Made by a program: the position numbers and the translations under genes
The notes under the pieces: model-generated
What the model saw: the letters and a program-made list of their open reading frames with translations, nothing else
What the model was told of the DNA's origin: nothing
The model's database searches: none
Shown: positions 11,231 to 23,130 of the stretch, piece by piece
Layout: each line of letters starts with the position of its first letter
How positions within the stretch are numbered: position 1 is the stretch's first letter
NCBI RefSeq assembly: GCF_029873635.1
Contig: NC_080428.1
Coordinates: 63,545,957-63,609,956 of the forward strand
DNA length: 64,000 nucleotides
Direction of reading: 5' to 3'
Origin: Malania oleifera
Taxonomy: Eukaryota > Streptophyta > Magnoliopsida > Santalales > Ximeniaceae

Positions 11231-12390
11231 ATTTACTTCCCCCATGGTATGGGTTGTGTGACCCGAAGGCTGGACTAAACCTAGGTGATCAGCCCAAAAC
11301 AAAGTCAAAACAATGCTTTATAAGTCCATCTGCAGGCATCCACAACCAAGCTGCAGGCTCGATGCCCTTATTTCATCCTCACGCAGGCTATCGGTTGACC
11401 ACCCTACACTTTCATCTAGAACAAAGTGGGTGCACATAGTCTAATAATCAATCTCTAGCAATAATACTGTGCTCACAAAACATATGGTTCACAAGGTTCT
11501 TAAAGCATATCATGCAATTTAAATAATTAAAAATTGTAGTTTAAATCATTTCGTTTCAAACTGCCAATAAATAAAAACCCGGCCTCCGACCGTCAAATAA
11601 ACCCGGCTCACAACCAAAAAAAAAAAGAAACTCTGGCCCTCAGCCATCATATAAAACCTGGCTCACAACTGTCATATCAAATCCTTGCATTATTCACAAG
11701 CAATTCTAGTATGTTTCACCAACAATTCAAGTATATTTCACAATCATTCCCAAATTCGGTTACACGATAAGCCATATAAATTTATTCACTTGCCACACAA
11801 TTTCAATATTCAAACACGATCTCGAAGACAACCAAGAAAACACAGTATTTTTAGTTCGTGAGATAAATCAGATTTTCCACTATTCATATTATTCAAATTA
11901 CCGTACCATATATCCTAAGTTTGTAAAATCCATGTTGAACGGTTGGTTTTCAAAATAATTTTTGAACTCATAAATAAATAAATATATAACAGTTTAATTA
12001 GTTCATATTTAATAAAAATCCTGATTTAACTTAATACCCTTACCTGTTTATTGAGAAACTCCTACGACGCTCCTAAAGTCGACCCTATAGTGATACAGAG
12101 CCCAAAACCTGAAAGCACATTTCTCCAGTTCAAACCACTACACGCACATAATAATAATCATTAAACACCCCCAGACCCATACATCCCCATTTAAAGAGTT
12201 AAATGCTAGCCAAGTAACTCATTTTCACCCTTACCTCAACGTCGGGGTGGTGCCTGGAAAGACCCCATTCAAAAATTCACTCTGCTAGACTTGTAGAGAA
12301 ACTCCCCTAGATCCTCGTGGTAACTTCCGATCGTCGATTCGGGAGACGAACGATGAGATAGAGTAGAGGGAGAAAGGGTGGGGTGTGGTT

Positions 12391-12443
<53 letters not shown>

Positions 12444-12724
12444 TTTTAGATTTCTTAATGAAGAAGTAATGAAAAAATTATATTTATTGGCCGTTGACCT
12501 TATCACATTCGTCAACAAAATGGAGCCTTCGTCGACGAATTGCGGAAGGACGTTTTTCAACCAAAGAAGGAGTTCATTGATGAACCCTAAGCTTGAAATT
12601 TCTCTCGGTAATTCTTCGTCGACGAAATCAGGGGATTCGTCGATGAATTGTTGCTTGCCTTGAATATCTTCCCTTTCTCCTTTTCTTTATTTATTTCCTT
12701 ATTTTTCGAGTTCACGTTTCTACA
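11231..12724 (-). repeat. gypsy-type LTR fragment M
   Basis: Minus-oriented LTR ending (plus strand) CACGTTTCTACA at 12724. It shares the segment around GACCCGAAGGCTGGACTAAA with the LTRs of element A, plus a GA tract (about 12392-12442). Roughly the first 0.5 kb compared with the element A LTR is missing at the left, where LTR G lies. It interrupts a copia pol region on its right side. Confidence 0.7.
12505..12655 (-). promoter_or_regulatory. U3 palindrome array of LTR M
   Basis: Four copies or near-copies of TTCGTCGACGAA, plus a weaker one near 12575, lie upstream (minus strand) of an AT-rich TATA-like stretch near 12475-12488. Same arrangement as in element 1. Confidence 0.65.
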
Positions 12725-13335
12725 CATACACTCATTTGCGTGCCTTTGGTTGTCTTTGCTATGTTACCATCACTTCCCCAAAACACAAGTTTGACTCAAG
12801 AGCTCGTAAGTGTCTTTTTCTTGGTTATTCGGTGTCAAAGGTTATAAACTACTTGATCTTCAATCTCTTTTTTTTTTTTTCATTTCTCGTGATGTTATTT
12901 ATTTTTATTTTTATTTTTGAGTCATTTTTTCTATATAAAGCCACTTCCTCCTCTTCATCTTCTCCTCTAACCACTGATAATAGAGTTCTCCCTCTTTCTT
13001 TTTTAGATTCTCTTTCCACTTTTCTTCCCCTTTCTCCTTCTTCATCTCCTATAATTCCTACCTCTTCATCTAACATTTCTCCCTTTTTTCCTTCCTTTTC
13101 CACTGCATCTATTTCTCCTATTATTCAAAGATCAACTCGGGTTAGACATCCTCCATCTCATCTACAACAGTATCATTGTGACTTACCACTTAATTCGCAT
13201 CCCCATGTGGTCTCTTTCATGTCTGCAACCTCTACACATTCAGGTACTCCTTTTTCTTTATCTCATGTTCTTTCATATGATCATTTATCTTTACCTCATC
13301 GTGCATTTACTATTTCTATTTCATCATCTCATTGA

Positions 13336-14770
13336 ATGAAAGCCATGTCTGTTGAGTTATATGCTCTTAAGGCATATAACACTTGGGTTCTCACTGATTT
13401 ACCTCCTAACAAACACCCTATTGGCTGCAAATGGGTGTTTCACATTAAATATAAGGTAGATGGCATGATTGACAGGTACACAGCCCAACTTGTGGCTAAA
13501 GGTAACACTCAAATTGAATGTTTAGACTATTTGGATACCTTTTCTCCTGTTGCTAAAATCACTAACATTTGATGTCTTCTTGCCCTTGCCTCTATTCATC
13601 ATTGGCATTTACATCAACTTAATGTAAATAATGCTTTTTTACATGGAGATCTTTTTGAGGAGGTTTACATGGTGCTGCCTTCTGGTTATGGCAGCAAGGG
13701 GGAGACACGTGTTTGTAAATTACAGAAATCCATTTATGGCTTGAAGCAAGGTTCAAGACAATGGTTCAATAAACTGTCTAGTTTTCTTCTTGAAAGTGGT
13801 TTTGTTCAATCCAAGAATGATTATTCTCTCTTCACTAGAAGAATTAGCGGTACCTTCCTAGCACTATTAGTGTATGTTGATGATGTAATAGTGCTAGCAA
13901 TAATCCTTAGCAAGTGACTAGAAAAAAAATAGTTGCCGCACAATAAATTCATAATTAAATACCTTAGTTTATTAAAATATTTTCTAGGTTTTGAAGTGAC
14001 TAGATTAGCCAAGGGAATTTCTATTTGCCAATGAAATTTTTCTTTAGATATGCTAAATGATACTGGTTATCTTGGTGCAAAACCCGTCAAACTTCCAATG
14101 ATTTCCAATTTAAAGCTTAGACAATCGAATTTAGATTTTCTTGATGATTCAACAAGCTATAGGAGATTGATAAGGAGACTGCTATATCTTACTATGACAA
14201 TACCAGATTTATCCTACTCAATTCAAGTCTTGAGTTAGTTTATGGACAAACCGACACAAAGCCATATGGAAGCAGCTTATCAAGTTCTAAAATACATCAA
14301 AGGGACACCAGGTCAAGGGTTCTGCTTTCCTTCTTCTTCATCATTACATTTGAAGGCATATAGTGATTCAGATTAGGCATCTTGCTCTGACATAAGACGT
14401 TTAGTCACTGGATATTATGTTTTCCTTGGTGATTCATTGATTTCATGGAAATCAAAGAAACAAAGAACTCTTTCCAGTTCATCGGCGGAGGCTGAGTAAA
14501 GGGCACTTGCATCTACAAGTTGTGAACTTGTATGGTTGATATCCTTGTTGAAAGATTTTGGTGTTGATCATAAACAATGAGCTTTATTATTATGTGATAG
14601 TCAAACAACTTTGCATATAGCAACAAACCCAGTATTTCATGAGAGAACAAAACATATAGAAACTAAATGTCACTTGGTGAGAGAAAAAATTCAGCTGGGA
14701 TCCTTAGAACACTACATGTCTCATCCAAGCATCAAGTGACGGACACTTATCTTCTTTCTAAGATGGGAGT
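13336..14770 (+). pseudogene. fossil copia reverse transcriptase and RNase H region
   Basis: Typical copia RT landmarks are visible: [14 protein letters not shown], then [12 protein letters not shown] and [10 protein letters not shown] with the YVDD active site. Further on is RNase H wording ([18 protein letters not shown]). These would copy element RNA and remove the template. The region is broken. Confidence 0.88.
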
Positions 14771-14801
14771 GCATAATACACACTCTCATCTTGAGGGGAA
14801 G

Positions 14802-14976
14802 TGTTTGAAATAAAGTAGGTTTTGTTTGTATATAGTTAAAAAGTAAGGAATATAATTGGAATATATTTAATCCATTAAATATAATAATATAAATAGTGAT
14901 GTACCGCACATCTGCTTGACTTTTCGATCATTCTAGAATATAGATATACTCTCTTCAATTTCTTTGTCTGTTTACA
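14802..14976 (+). repeat. 3' LTR of the truncated copia element (175 bp)
   Basis: Starts TGTTTGAAAT just after the polypurine tract and ends TGTTTACA. The 5' partner is not in the window, so age cannot be estimated from LTR divergence. Confidence 0.7.
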
Positions 14977-14984
14977 TTTTATCC

Positions 14985-15290
14985 TGCAGCGATGGGGTAG
15001 GGGAAAGGGCACCTGAAGTTTCAGTTCAGCTGCGGACAGTTGGCATATGGACAAGACAATGGTTGGCAAAATGCAATTCGCAGTTGGCATGTTATTTTAC
15101 GCGGTTTGGCATAATTTGAAGTAGGGAAGTTGTAAACTGTAAAGGTCTTCCTGAGTTCTCCGCTTGCGGTTGCCCGTTGTTCTTGATTGACAGAGCAATT
15201 TTTCAGCCAAAAAAAGGAAGAGGCCAGCAGGGCCATGGCGCAACCACTAGAAGGCACGATCTTCCAAAAGTCAGAAAAGAAAGAATTTTT
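14985..15290 (-). repeat. orphan duplicate of the XTH proximal 5' flank
   Basis: This stretch aligns with about 23085-23340, the region just upstream of the XTH gene, in the same orientation. Shared words include CAGCTG(C/T)GGACAGTTGGCATATG, three spaced GTTGGC motifs (15039, 15062, 15083) with a GTTTGGC variant at 15104, and a GGCCATGG segment further on. No XTH coding sequence follows to the left, where the copia 3' LTR starts. It is probably the relic of another XTH gene whose body was lost or displaced by insertions. Confidence 0.7.
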
Positions 15291-16144
15291 GTGATTTAAT
15301 TAATTTGGGATAAACTTTAATATAGTCAAAGAGTGATGGGTATTAATTTGGATGCTCCTTTTGATTGGCTAACAAAGAGATGGACTCATTACTTTATTAC
15401 GAACCTGTCTGCAGAACTGAAGCTGCAATTCCGAGTAATGTACATGTGTACAGATAAAACAAATTTATGCAAATTTTAACTTTTTCCTTGTTATCCCAAA
15501 AAAGATACCCTTCTCTCTCAATGACAAGTGAAAATAATAGTTTTTAGCTTAATTGAGATGTAGGAACCTAATTTTTATTTTAATAATATTCTTTTTTTGA
15601 AAAAAAAAAAAAGAGTTTTTGTGCTCTAACCATTGTTTTATTTTCTTTTTTCTTTTTATTTTTTTGATAAGTTAAGAGTATTGATAGGTAAATCTTGAAA
15701 TAATGTTTAAATTTCGTAATAAAATATTGTGTGTTTAACAAAAACTATTTTATTGTATATTAGGTGGAACTTTCTTTTATCTGTACGCGTGTTCGTTACC
15801 CGGAAGTCAATTACTTTATCTTCTCTCAAGTTTTGTAAAGTTTGATTATTAACTATATATATTTATTGATTAATACATGTAGTGACCTTTAAATAGCATT
15901 CAATAATTTTCTATCAAAAATCATTAATTTTTATCTTTGATGATGCTATTTTCTGTTTAGAAATGCATAACAAACATAATTATTGAAATAATGAGAAATT
16001 TTCAAACATAAAAACGAATATGATTGTAATTTTTAATTGATGCAGAGTCTCTGTCGCAATCTATATATAATATAAATCAAATTAATTAAAGGATACTACT
16101 CATATTAGTCAAGTTTATAAGGCATACTGTAGTCAAGTGAAGAT
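15291..16144. other. AT-rich intergenic DNA, no gene seen
   Basis: Homopolymer-rich, no open frame of note, no LTR edges. It lies between the XTH flank duplicate and the inverted-repeat arm. Confidence 0.55.
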
Positions 16145-16363
16145 AATATCTTCTTTTTTTTGAAACGATGGTATTTGAAACCCTTTGAAAACTCAAATAA
16201 TCCGTCAGGAATAATGGGATCGTCATTCTACTATTCTCCCCCTAAATCTCAATGCATTATCTCAAATGGAAAGTTGTAGCCTGCATAGGACAACATTTTT
16301 CTCGAATTATTTTAGGAACAATTCTTCTCATTACCAGAAAATATAATATTGAGTAAATTGTAT
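16145..16363. repeat. inverted-repeat arm, left (continues at 21154-21217)
   Basis: The reverse complement of this segment matches about 23450-23650 upstream of the XTH gene. Examples are CTCAAATGGAAAGTTGTA here against CTCAAATGAAAAGTTGTA there, and AATATAATATTGAGTAAATTG against AATATAATATTTGAGCAAATTG. The match resumes at 21154 after the copia element, so that element inserted into an already existing inverted duplication. Origin is unknown: a dispersed repeat or a local inverted duplication. Confidence 0.75.
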
Positions 16364-16368
16364 AAGTT

Positions 16369-16638
16369 TATTAGGAAATTAAATGATGCAACAGATCATA
16401 GAAAATCAAGTGTAACCGCACCTTGATTCCAAGAGTCCCCGAAGACTACAAAATTATTTGCTTTCCATGTATATCTCATTAATACAATTCCTTGTTTATA
16501 GTTTCCTGTAAATCCAATTCTATAGACATTAGACAGTTGTAAACAGATCCTCGACAATTATACAGTTACTAATATAAATATACATCATCTCTTGTTGCAT
16601 AGATAACATAATTTCCATCATTCTTGTTTTATCTTTCA
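16369..16638 (+). repeat. 5' LTR of copia element R
   Basis: 270 bp, ending ATCTTTCA directly before the primer-binding site. It contains a TATA-like GATATAAATATA-type segment near 16570-16580. Confidence 0.9.
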
Positions 16639-16650
16639 TGGTATCAGAGC
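16639..16650 (+). other. primer-binding site (initiator-Met tRNA), copia R
   Basis: TGGTATCAGAGC, an exact match to the usual plant initiator-Met tRNA primer site, immediately after the 5' LTR. Confidence 0.92.
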
Positions 16651-16683
16651 CTAACATAACCTTCATTTTTCCAATCCACCAAT

Positions 16684-17560
16684 ATGGTCTCATCTCCTTC
16701 CAACTCCGTTACTCCCATAAACATCCATAGTCTCGTCACAGTTAAACTTTCCAAGGACAATTACCTTCTTTAGAAAACTCAGATTTTCCCCTACCTACAT
16801 GGTCAGCGCTTGTTTGGGTTCGTTGATGGAACCATCTCTAGTCCTAGCCCCGCCATTCCTAATCTTGAAGCAGCAACCTCCCAAACCGCTCCAATTGAAA
16901 TACCAAATCCTAAATACATTACTTGGTATGATCAAGATCAAGTTGTTCTAAGTGTCTTGGTTTCCTCTTTATCCGAGAATATCCTAGCACATATGGTTGG
17001 CCTCATAACTTCAAGAGAAGTCTGGGTCGCCCTCGAAAGAATGTTTGCCTCTCACTCTTTCGCTCGCCCCATACAAACTCGACAATTTTTGGCCTCCACC
17101 AAGAAAGGTAACTTGTCAATTTCCAATTACTTTCAAAAAATGAAATCATTTTTGAAGAACTTGGTTGCCATTGGAGAGCCCCTTCGAAACCATGAATTTA
17201 CAGCTTACCTTCTTGGTGGTCTCGATACTTCTTATGACACTATTGTCACATCAATTTCCACTCAAATTGACAAAATGACTTCGGAATATATGTTTAACTA
17301 TCTTCTTGCTTTTGAGTTTTGCCTTAAGTAAGAACAAAATGTCCTTGACACCTCTGTTGGCTCGGTGAATGTGGCCACAAAAAATGACTCCAGGTCGCGT
17401 GGTGGAAAACATCCACAACAACAATGCTCTTCTTAGAACCAGTTCCATGGTTCCAACTCCAACAACAGGGGAAGGGGACATGGAAATAGGGGAAGAGGTG
17501 GTCCGCCTCTAAACTACTCCTCTAACCCGAGACCACAATGCCAAGTCTATAAATGAAATG
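16684..17560 (+). pseudogene. fossil copia gag region
   Basis: The translation starts with a leader resembling MVSSPSNSVTPINIH and contains the UBN2/gag core (SREVWVALERMF, then LKNLVAIGEPLRNHEF and YLLGGLDTSYDTIV). A Gly/Arg/Asn-rich tail follows. It would form the particle shell. Broken. Confidence 0.85.
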
Positions 17561-17959
17561 GCCACACAACCATCCAATGTTATTACAGGTTCAATCATGG
17601 CACTCCTCCTAATATGGCAACTTATGTTGCATCTCCCTCAACACAACATGATACCAACTAGTATTCGGATACTGGTTCAATAAACCATCTCACCAACAAC
17701 TTCAGCAACTTGTCTGTGCAATCAGAACCTTATCTTGGCAACGATTCATGTTGGCGATGGGACAGGTTTACCAATAAAAAATATTGGTTCCACTACCCTT
17801 TAAACCCCAAAAAATTCTTTTATTTTAAATAAGTTGCTGCATGTACCTCAAATTAAGAAGAATTTCATTTCTGTGAGCCAATTTACGAGTGATAATAATG
17901 TTTATCTTGAATTTCACTCTCTTCCTTTTTGGTGAAGGACGAGGCAATAGGGAGAGTTC

Positions 17960-18944
17960 TTTTGCATGGCAACCCTAAAGACGACCTCTACATTTTTTCC
18001 GACCTCCATGACACCAACAAACCATCCTCAAACATACCTATCTCAACGGGCGCCTCTTGATGTATGGCACTGTCGAATGGGACATCCTTCCTCTCAAACT
18101 GTCCACCATCTTGTTTCCAAGATCTCTTTACCTACTTCGTCAAATAAAATTTTGGGTGTTTGTACATCTTATCAACAAGGAAAAAGCCATCGCCTTCCTT
18201 TTTTCTAGTTCTCAATCAATTTCTAATCATCCTCTTGAATTGATGTTCTCAGATGTTTGGGGTACATCTCCTATCATGTCAACTAATGGAAATAAATATT
18301 ATGTTTCATTTGTTGATAATTTTAGCAAATTTACATGGTCATTTCAAATCCCAAGCAAATGTAATGTCATGTAAATTTTTTTCTCATTTTAAAAACTTGT
18401 TGAACGTCAATTTAATTGTAAGGTAAAATCTATGCAAACTGATTGGGGTGGGGAGTATCGCTCTCTTCACACCTATTTTGCAAATATTCGCATTCAACAC
18501 CGAATCACATACGCCCTTATGTCCCAACAAAATGGGTCCGTTGAACAGAAACACTGTCACATTGTTGAAACATGTCTCTCACTCTTATCCCATAGTCATG
18601 TTCCTCACACCTATTGGCATGATGCTTTTCTTATGGCCACATGTCTCATTAATCACCTACCCACCACCCCTCTTGGCATTTCACCATTTGAAAAACTGTA
18701 CAAATATGCTCTTGATTTTTCATCTCTAAAAATATTTGGGTGTCCTTGTTCCCTTTTTCTTCGACTGTTCAATTACCACAAACTTGACTTCAGATCAAAA
18801 CACCGAGTCTTTATTGGCTATAGCAGCTCACACCAAGGATTCAAGTGCCTTGATACTTCCACTAGCAAGTTATTTGTTTCACAGCATGTGATCTTCGATG
18901 AAGGGTCTTTGCCTTTTGCAAGCCCAGACGCAAACCCAACTTAG
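17960..18944 (+). pseudogene. fossil copia integrase region
   Basis: The pre-integrase zinc-binding segment DVWHCRMGHPS ... CTSYQQGKSH is followed by the integrase core (SDVWGTSPIMS, then QTDWGGEYRSL and a QQNGSVEQKH stretch) and the FGCPCSLF linker. Would insert the cDNA. Broken. Confidence 0.87.
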
Positions 18945-19359
18945 CCTCAATTAAGCCCACATATAACTCTCATGTTTACTCTCTTAAGAAATGACATAAA
19001 TCAAAGCCCACATCTACCGCTATCACCACAAAATGACCTGTCACAGGCCACAAACTCATTAACCCCAACAACACCGTTTCAAAATAATCACCCAATATCT
19101 TCATCTTCCTTGTACCTCCTTCTCCTTCTTCAAACATTTCACCACCTAAATAAACTCATCTTTTCTACCCAGCGACTCTGCTCTCACCACATAACCACAC
19201 CAATAACCAACTACAAGAACTCTTTGAGCACCATCCTCATTGAATGGTAACATGATCTCAGAACAATATCGTGAAACCAAAGAAGCATACAGATGGAACC
19301 GTTCAGTATCCACTGCCACAATCTTTTCTTGTAACAGGTAAGGTTCTAGAATCATCTAC

Positions 19360-20830
19360 CTGTTATATGGAAGCTTTCAAGCACAGTGAATTACGTGCAG
19401 CCATGGATGAAGAATTCACTGTGCTAATGGGGAATGGAACGCGGTCCTTAGTTCTTGCTAAACCTGGTCTCAATGTCCTCGGCTCCATGTGAATTTTCAA
19501 ATCCAAGCGCAAGTCCAATGACTCTCTTGAACGGAGAAATGCGAGACTCATTGCCAAAGAGTATCACCAACAACAAGAAATTGACTTCGATGACACGTTC
19601 AGCTCTGTGATAAAGCCCATCATCATTCGGATCATGCTAAGTTGTGCTATGTCAAACTAGTGGCTGATCCATCAAATTGATATAAAAAAATGCCTTCCTT
19701 CACGGCAACTTGACTGAAGAGGTTTACATGCAACACCTCATGGCTATGTGATCATATTTGTCAACTACACAAGGTCCTATACGAACTAAAACAGACTCCA
19801 AAAGCCTGGTACCATTGACTACAAGAGCATCTACTCTCTCTCGACTTTGTGAACTCATGCTTCGATACTTCTCTTTTCATTTGCAAACAGGGGTCAAATT
19901 CATTATTTCTCCTTATATATGTCGACGATATTCTGATCACTGGGTCTAGCCCACTGGCCATCTCACAATTGATCACAAATTTGAGTCAAGAATTTGCTGT
20001 AAAAGACCTCGGGCACCTAAAATATTTTCTGGGTGTGGAAGCACAAAAACTAGTCGAAGGTCTTCTCCTTTTGCAAAGCCAGTACATCTACAATATTCTC
20101 TAATGGACAAAAAATCTGGATGCCAATCCATTTTCTTCTCCAATGTCTTCTTCTCATAAATTATCATTGTTCTCGGGTGCCACTTACTCAGATCCTTTAA
20201 ATTACCAAAGTGTAGTGGTGCGTTACAATATCTGTCACTAACTCGGCCGGATATCTCATTTGCAGTTAATAAAGTCTCCCAATTCATGCACAAACCCACC
20301 GAAGAACACTAGACATCCGTCAAAAGGATACTTCGGTATCTAAAGTTTTCAATCAATTTTGGACTCCTTATTCGGCCAAGCAAGTCAACAGAACTATCTA
20401 TCTACTCTGATGCCGACTGGGCGGGTTGCCCAGATGATCAAAAGCCCACCTCAGGTTTCTGTATTTATTTTGGTGACAAATTAGTCTCATGGAGCTCTAA
20501 GAAACAACCAACTGTGGCACGTTCAAGCACTGAAGCGGAGTACCATGTGGTTGCACATGCCACAACTGAGTTACTTTTGGTACAATCCTTGATGCATGAA
20601 ATTGGTATTGTTTTAGCCCAATGTCCAATCCCATGGTGTGACAACATTGGTGCCACATATCTCACGGCAAGTCTAGTATTCCATGCACAAACTAAACACG
20701 TGGAGATAGACTACCATTTTGTCTGGGAAAAAGTTCAACGAGAAACTTTTGAAGTTCGCTTCATTTCAAGTAAAGACTAGCTCACTGATGGTCTCACTAA
20801 ACCAATCATGTCAGCAAGATTTGCCTTCCT
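19360..20830 (+). pseudogene. fossil copia reverse transcriptase and RNase H region
   Basis: RT landmarks include LIYVDDILITG (YVDD active site) and DLGHLKYFLGVEA. RNase H wording DADWAGCPDDQKPTSG and SWSSKKQPTVARSSTEAEY follows, then ADGLTK-type sequence before the polypurine tract. Broken. Confidence 0.88.
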
Positions 20831-20878
20831 ACGAGACAAGCTCAACGTGAATTCATCCCCGCTGAACTTGATGGGGCA

Positions 20879-21148
20879 TATTATGGAAATAAATACTGCA
20901 GTAGATCACGGCAAATCAAGTGTAACTGCACCTTGATTCCAAGAGTCCCCAATGGCTACAAAATTATTTTCTTTCCATGTATATCGCATTAATACATTTC
21001 CTTGTCTATAGTTTCTTATAAATCCGATTCTATGGACATTACACAGTTGTAAACAAATCCTCAACAATTGTACAGTTACTGATATAAATATACATCATCT
21101 CTCGCTGCATAAATAGCAGAGTTTCCAACATTCTTGTTTTATCTTTCA
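20879..21148 (+). repeat. 3' LTR of copia element R
   Basis: 270 bp, same length as the 5' LTR, and followed by the AAGTT target copy. Confidence 0.9.
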
Positions 21149-21217
21149 AAGTTCATACAATGCAAGTAAAATTGGTTGAATTCCACTAAAATTTGAAGTA
21201 GGTAAGGAAGTCACGAG

Positions 21218-21325
21218 TCATGACCTCGTCGACGAGGGTGCAGGTTCGTCGACAAAATTTCTATAGGACTCATCGACGAGGTAACGTGTCTCGTCGATGA
21301 ATCCTGTCTTATAAATAGCTGAAAC
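21218..21325 (+). repeat. gypsy LTR fragment, U3 palindromes and TATA box
   Basis: Plus-oriented remnant with CTCGTCGACGAG, TTCGTCGACAAA, CATCGACGAGG and CTCGTCGATGAA, then TATAAATAG (about 21311-21319). This is the same order as in the complete LTRs. It starts right where the inverted-repeat arm stops matching. Nothing else of the LTR is recognisable. Confidence 0.65.
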
Positions 21326-21789
21326 TTGGATTTTTAACATAATTTTCTTAGGAATTTAACCATATGTAGCTTACATGAAAACCATAAAAACTAATTATTT
21401 GTGGAGAGTTGGAAGACTTTATAAATGACATGATATAAAATATCACAAAGCCAAATTTATGAGTGTAAGTTTTGGATTGGAATTTGATGGATGGATAGTG
21501 TTTTAAATTTTTATGTTCCCTTCCTAACTAATTAATTTATGATTGTAATTGCTTAAGTAATTTTAAAAAAAAATTGATAGTTAATTATTAATTAGAAGCA
21601 AATATTAGAATTTAGTTGAGTAATATAGCCAAAAAATGGAATTAATATGATTGTAGAGGGTGATACATGGTACGAATGAATGAATATATATATACACACC
21701 ACGGTACTAAATAATGAATGAATAAATTGATTAAACGGGATTGAAGGCAGAAAAGAAAAACGAAAAAAAAATGACTGGATCCTCTTCAA
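21326..21789. other. 3' flank of the XTH gene
   Basis: AT-rich, non-coding. The stretch ending at the stop codon shares ATGAATGAATAAATTGATT-type wording with the 3' flank of the second XTH (about 63880-63900), which supports descent of both genes from one tandem duplication. Confidence 0.5.
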
Positions 21790-22961
21790 TTAAGGCATGC
21801 TGGTGGTGCACTCTGGAGGGAGACCTTGTGGGAAGCGCTTCGTGTCCGTGCAATAATTGTAAATCATGTAGTTTTGCTGAACCCATTTTAGTCTTTCTCG
21901 ACTTGTAGAATCCAATTCCTGAGTGAGCCACGAATTCGCTGTACCAGAGGTTGAAGAAGATGGATGTGAACTACATGAAGATGCTCCGGATGACCACACA
22001 CAAGCATCAGCATTGTAATTCCTGTAGGAGGCGGTGAAGGGTGCTTGGGTCCAGTCTGCCTTCACCAGCCCACCTCTTGTGGCCCAATCATCCGCATTCC
22101 AAAGACTGGAGTATATTCTCATCGGCTGATTTTTAGGAAAGGGAACACCCATTGATTCCATGTTCTTGAATTCCCTAATAGGCGTGCCATCCACAGAGAA
22201 GCTGAAACAGAGACACGGTCAAGATGTTAAAAGCATAAATTTAGGTCGAACTGGGTCGCTGGAACTGTATATATAATTAATTTTGTCACTTTAGTTGGGA
22301 GTACATATACTTACATTATGGCTTGAGGATTCCAGAGGATGGAATAGGTGTGAAAGTCAGCAGTGGGATCAAACCACAAATAGAATTGCTGCTCCCTATT
22401 GCCTTTGCCTTGGCCGAAAACATTGGTATGAAGAATGTAGGGATCTCCACTCAAGTTCCCCAAGAATTCGAAGTCTATCTCGTCGTGGGTCGATCCTTGG
22501 GACGACAACTGCAGCAGATACTTGAAGCGTTAGTTAAACAAATGAACATTCCCAAGATGGAGATACAGCTGAATTTTATCCTACCTCTGAAATACACACG
22601 TTTAATCTAAAATATTAATTAAAATTAAAAGCTGATTGAAAAGCTTGGACTAGCTACTTACATAGTAGGCAGTGATGGTGCCTGCGGAGTTACCGGGGAC
22701 GAGCTTGAGCTGCATGTCGATCTTGCCAAAGAGGTACTCCTGCTTGGATTGAAAACCAGAGCCAGAGGCTTTGTCAAGGGAAAGAGTGAGAAGGTCGCCA
22801 TTGTTGAGAACTTGAGCACGACCGTCTCCCCAGGTGACGTCAAAGTTCTCGTAGAAGTTGCTTGCAGACGAGGGGAGTACTACTGAAGAGCTGAACATAA
22901 GAGAGAACAGCAGCATCTTCACAACATTTGAAGAAGAAAGCAGAGACGAAGCCATGGACAT
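21790..22961 (-). CDS. XTH: xyloglucan endotransglucosylase/hydrolase (XTH), three exons
   Basis: Family GH16 wall enzyme that cuts and rejoins xyloglucan chains in the apoplast. Exons on the minus strand: 22961-22662, 22508-22315 and 22201-21790. Both introns (153 and 113 bp) have GT donors and AG acceptors and keep frame, giving 301 residues, a normal length. A hydrophobic signal peptide spans about residues 1-34. The catalytic motif [10 protein letters not shown] is at 108-117, with E110 as nucleophile and E114 as acid/base, followed by the N-glycosylation site N118-L-S. The C-terminal XET domain has four Cys (232, 241, 282, 296) and ends [18 protein letters not shown]. It best resembles the XTH22/XTH23 (TCH4) group. 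The first ATG (22961) is taken as the start; a second at 22955 (MASS) also fits. No damage is visible, so it is probably functional. Confidence 0.95.
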
Positions 22962-23069
22962 GGTGGTACTAAGCACAGGGAGGAATTGGAATTTGTTGGT
23001 ACCGACAATACTGGGATTAAGAGGAGGGATGGTATTGGAGTGTGTTTGGGATGGAAGGTGTGTTGGGTT

Positions 23070-23076
23070 TTTTATA
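23070..23076 (-). promoter_or_regulatory. TATA box of the XTH gene
   Basis: TATAAAA on the minus strand, 109 bp upstream of the ATG. It would put transcription start near 23045 and give a 5' leader of about 80-85 nt, a usual size. Inferred from position and sequence. Confidence 0.7.
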
Positions 23077-23130
23077 CGAGAGGGAGGGAGAAGAGGAAAG
23101 CGGCATGAAGCTTCAATTCAGCTGTGGACA

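Larger units (their letters stand above)
12725..14976 (+). mobile_element. Ty1/copia element, 3' part
   Basis: Begins in the integrase-RT linker ([11 protein letters not shown] wording), directly after LTR M, and continues through reverse transcriptase and RNase H to a polypurine tract (TTGAGGGGAAG) and a 175-bp 3' LTR (14802-14976). Its 5' half is not seen left of the LTR cluster in this window. Broken fossil with several breaks. Confidence 0.85.
16369..21148 (+). mobile_element. Ty1/copia element R, complete length, 270-bp LTRs, target duplication AAGTT
   Basis: Two 270-bp LTRs (16369-16638 and 20879-21148) are flanked by AAGTT on both sides (16364-16368 and 21149-21153). A primer-binding site follows the 5' LTR, and a polypurine tract (TTGATGGGGCA) precedes the 3' LTR. 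Gag, integrase, RT and RNase H appear in copia order, best fitting an Ale/Retrofit-like element. I count about 35 differences between the LTRs (roughly 13%), which points to several million years or more, depending on rate. Broken, with on the order of ten breaks. Confidence 0.92.

Noticed and set aside
12736-13335. Ser/Pro-rich open frame of 199 codons as a possible host gene
   Set aside because: It starts with copia integrase-linker wording (FGCLCYV) and leads straight into copia RT, so it is part of the fossil element.
22962-22976. Longer XTH start reading LSTT upstream of the first ATG
   Set aside because: It would need GTG as start codon, which plants do not normally use; ATG at 22961 or 22955 is the proper start.
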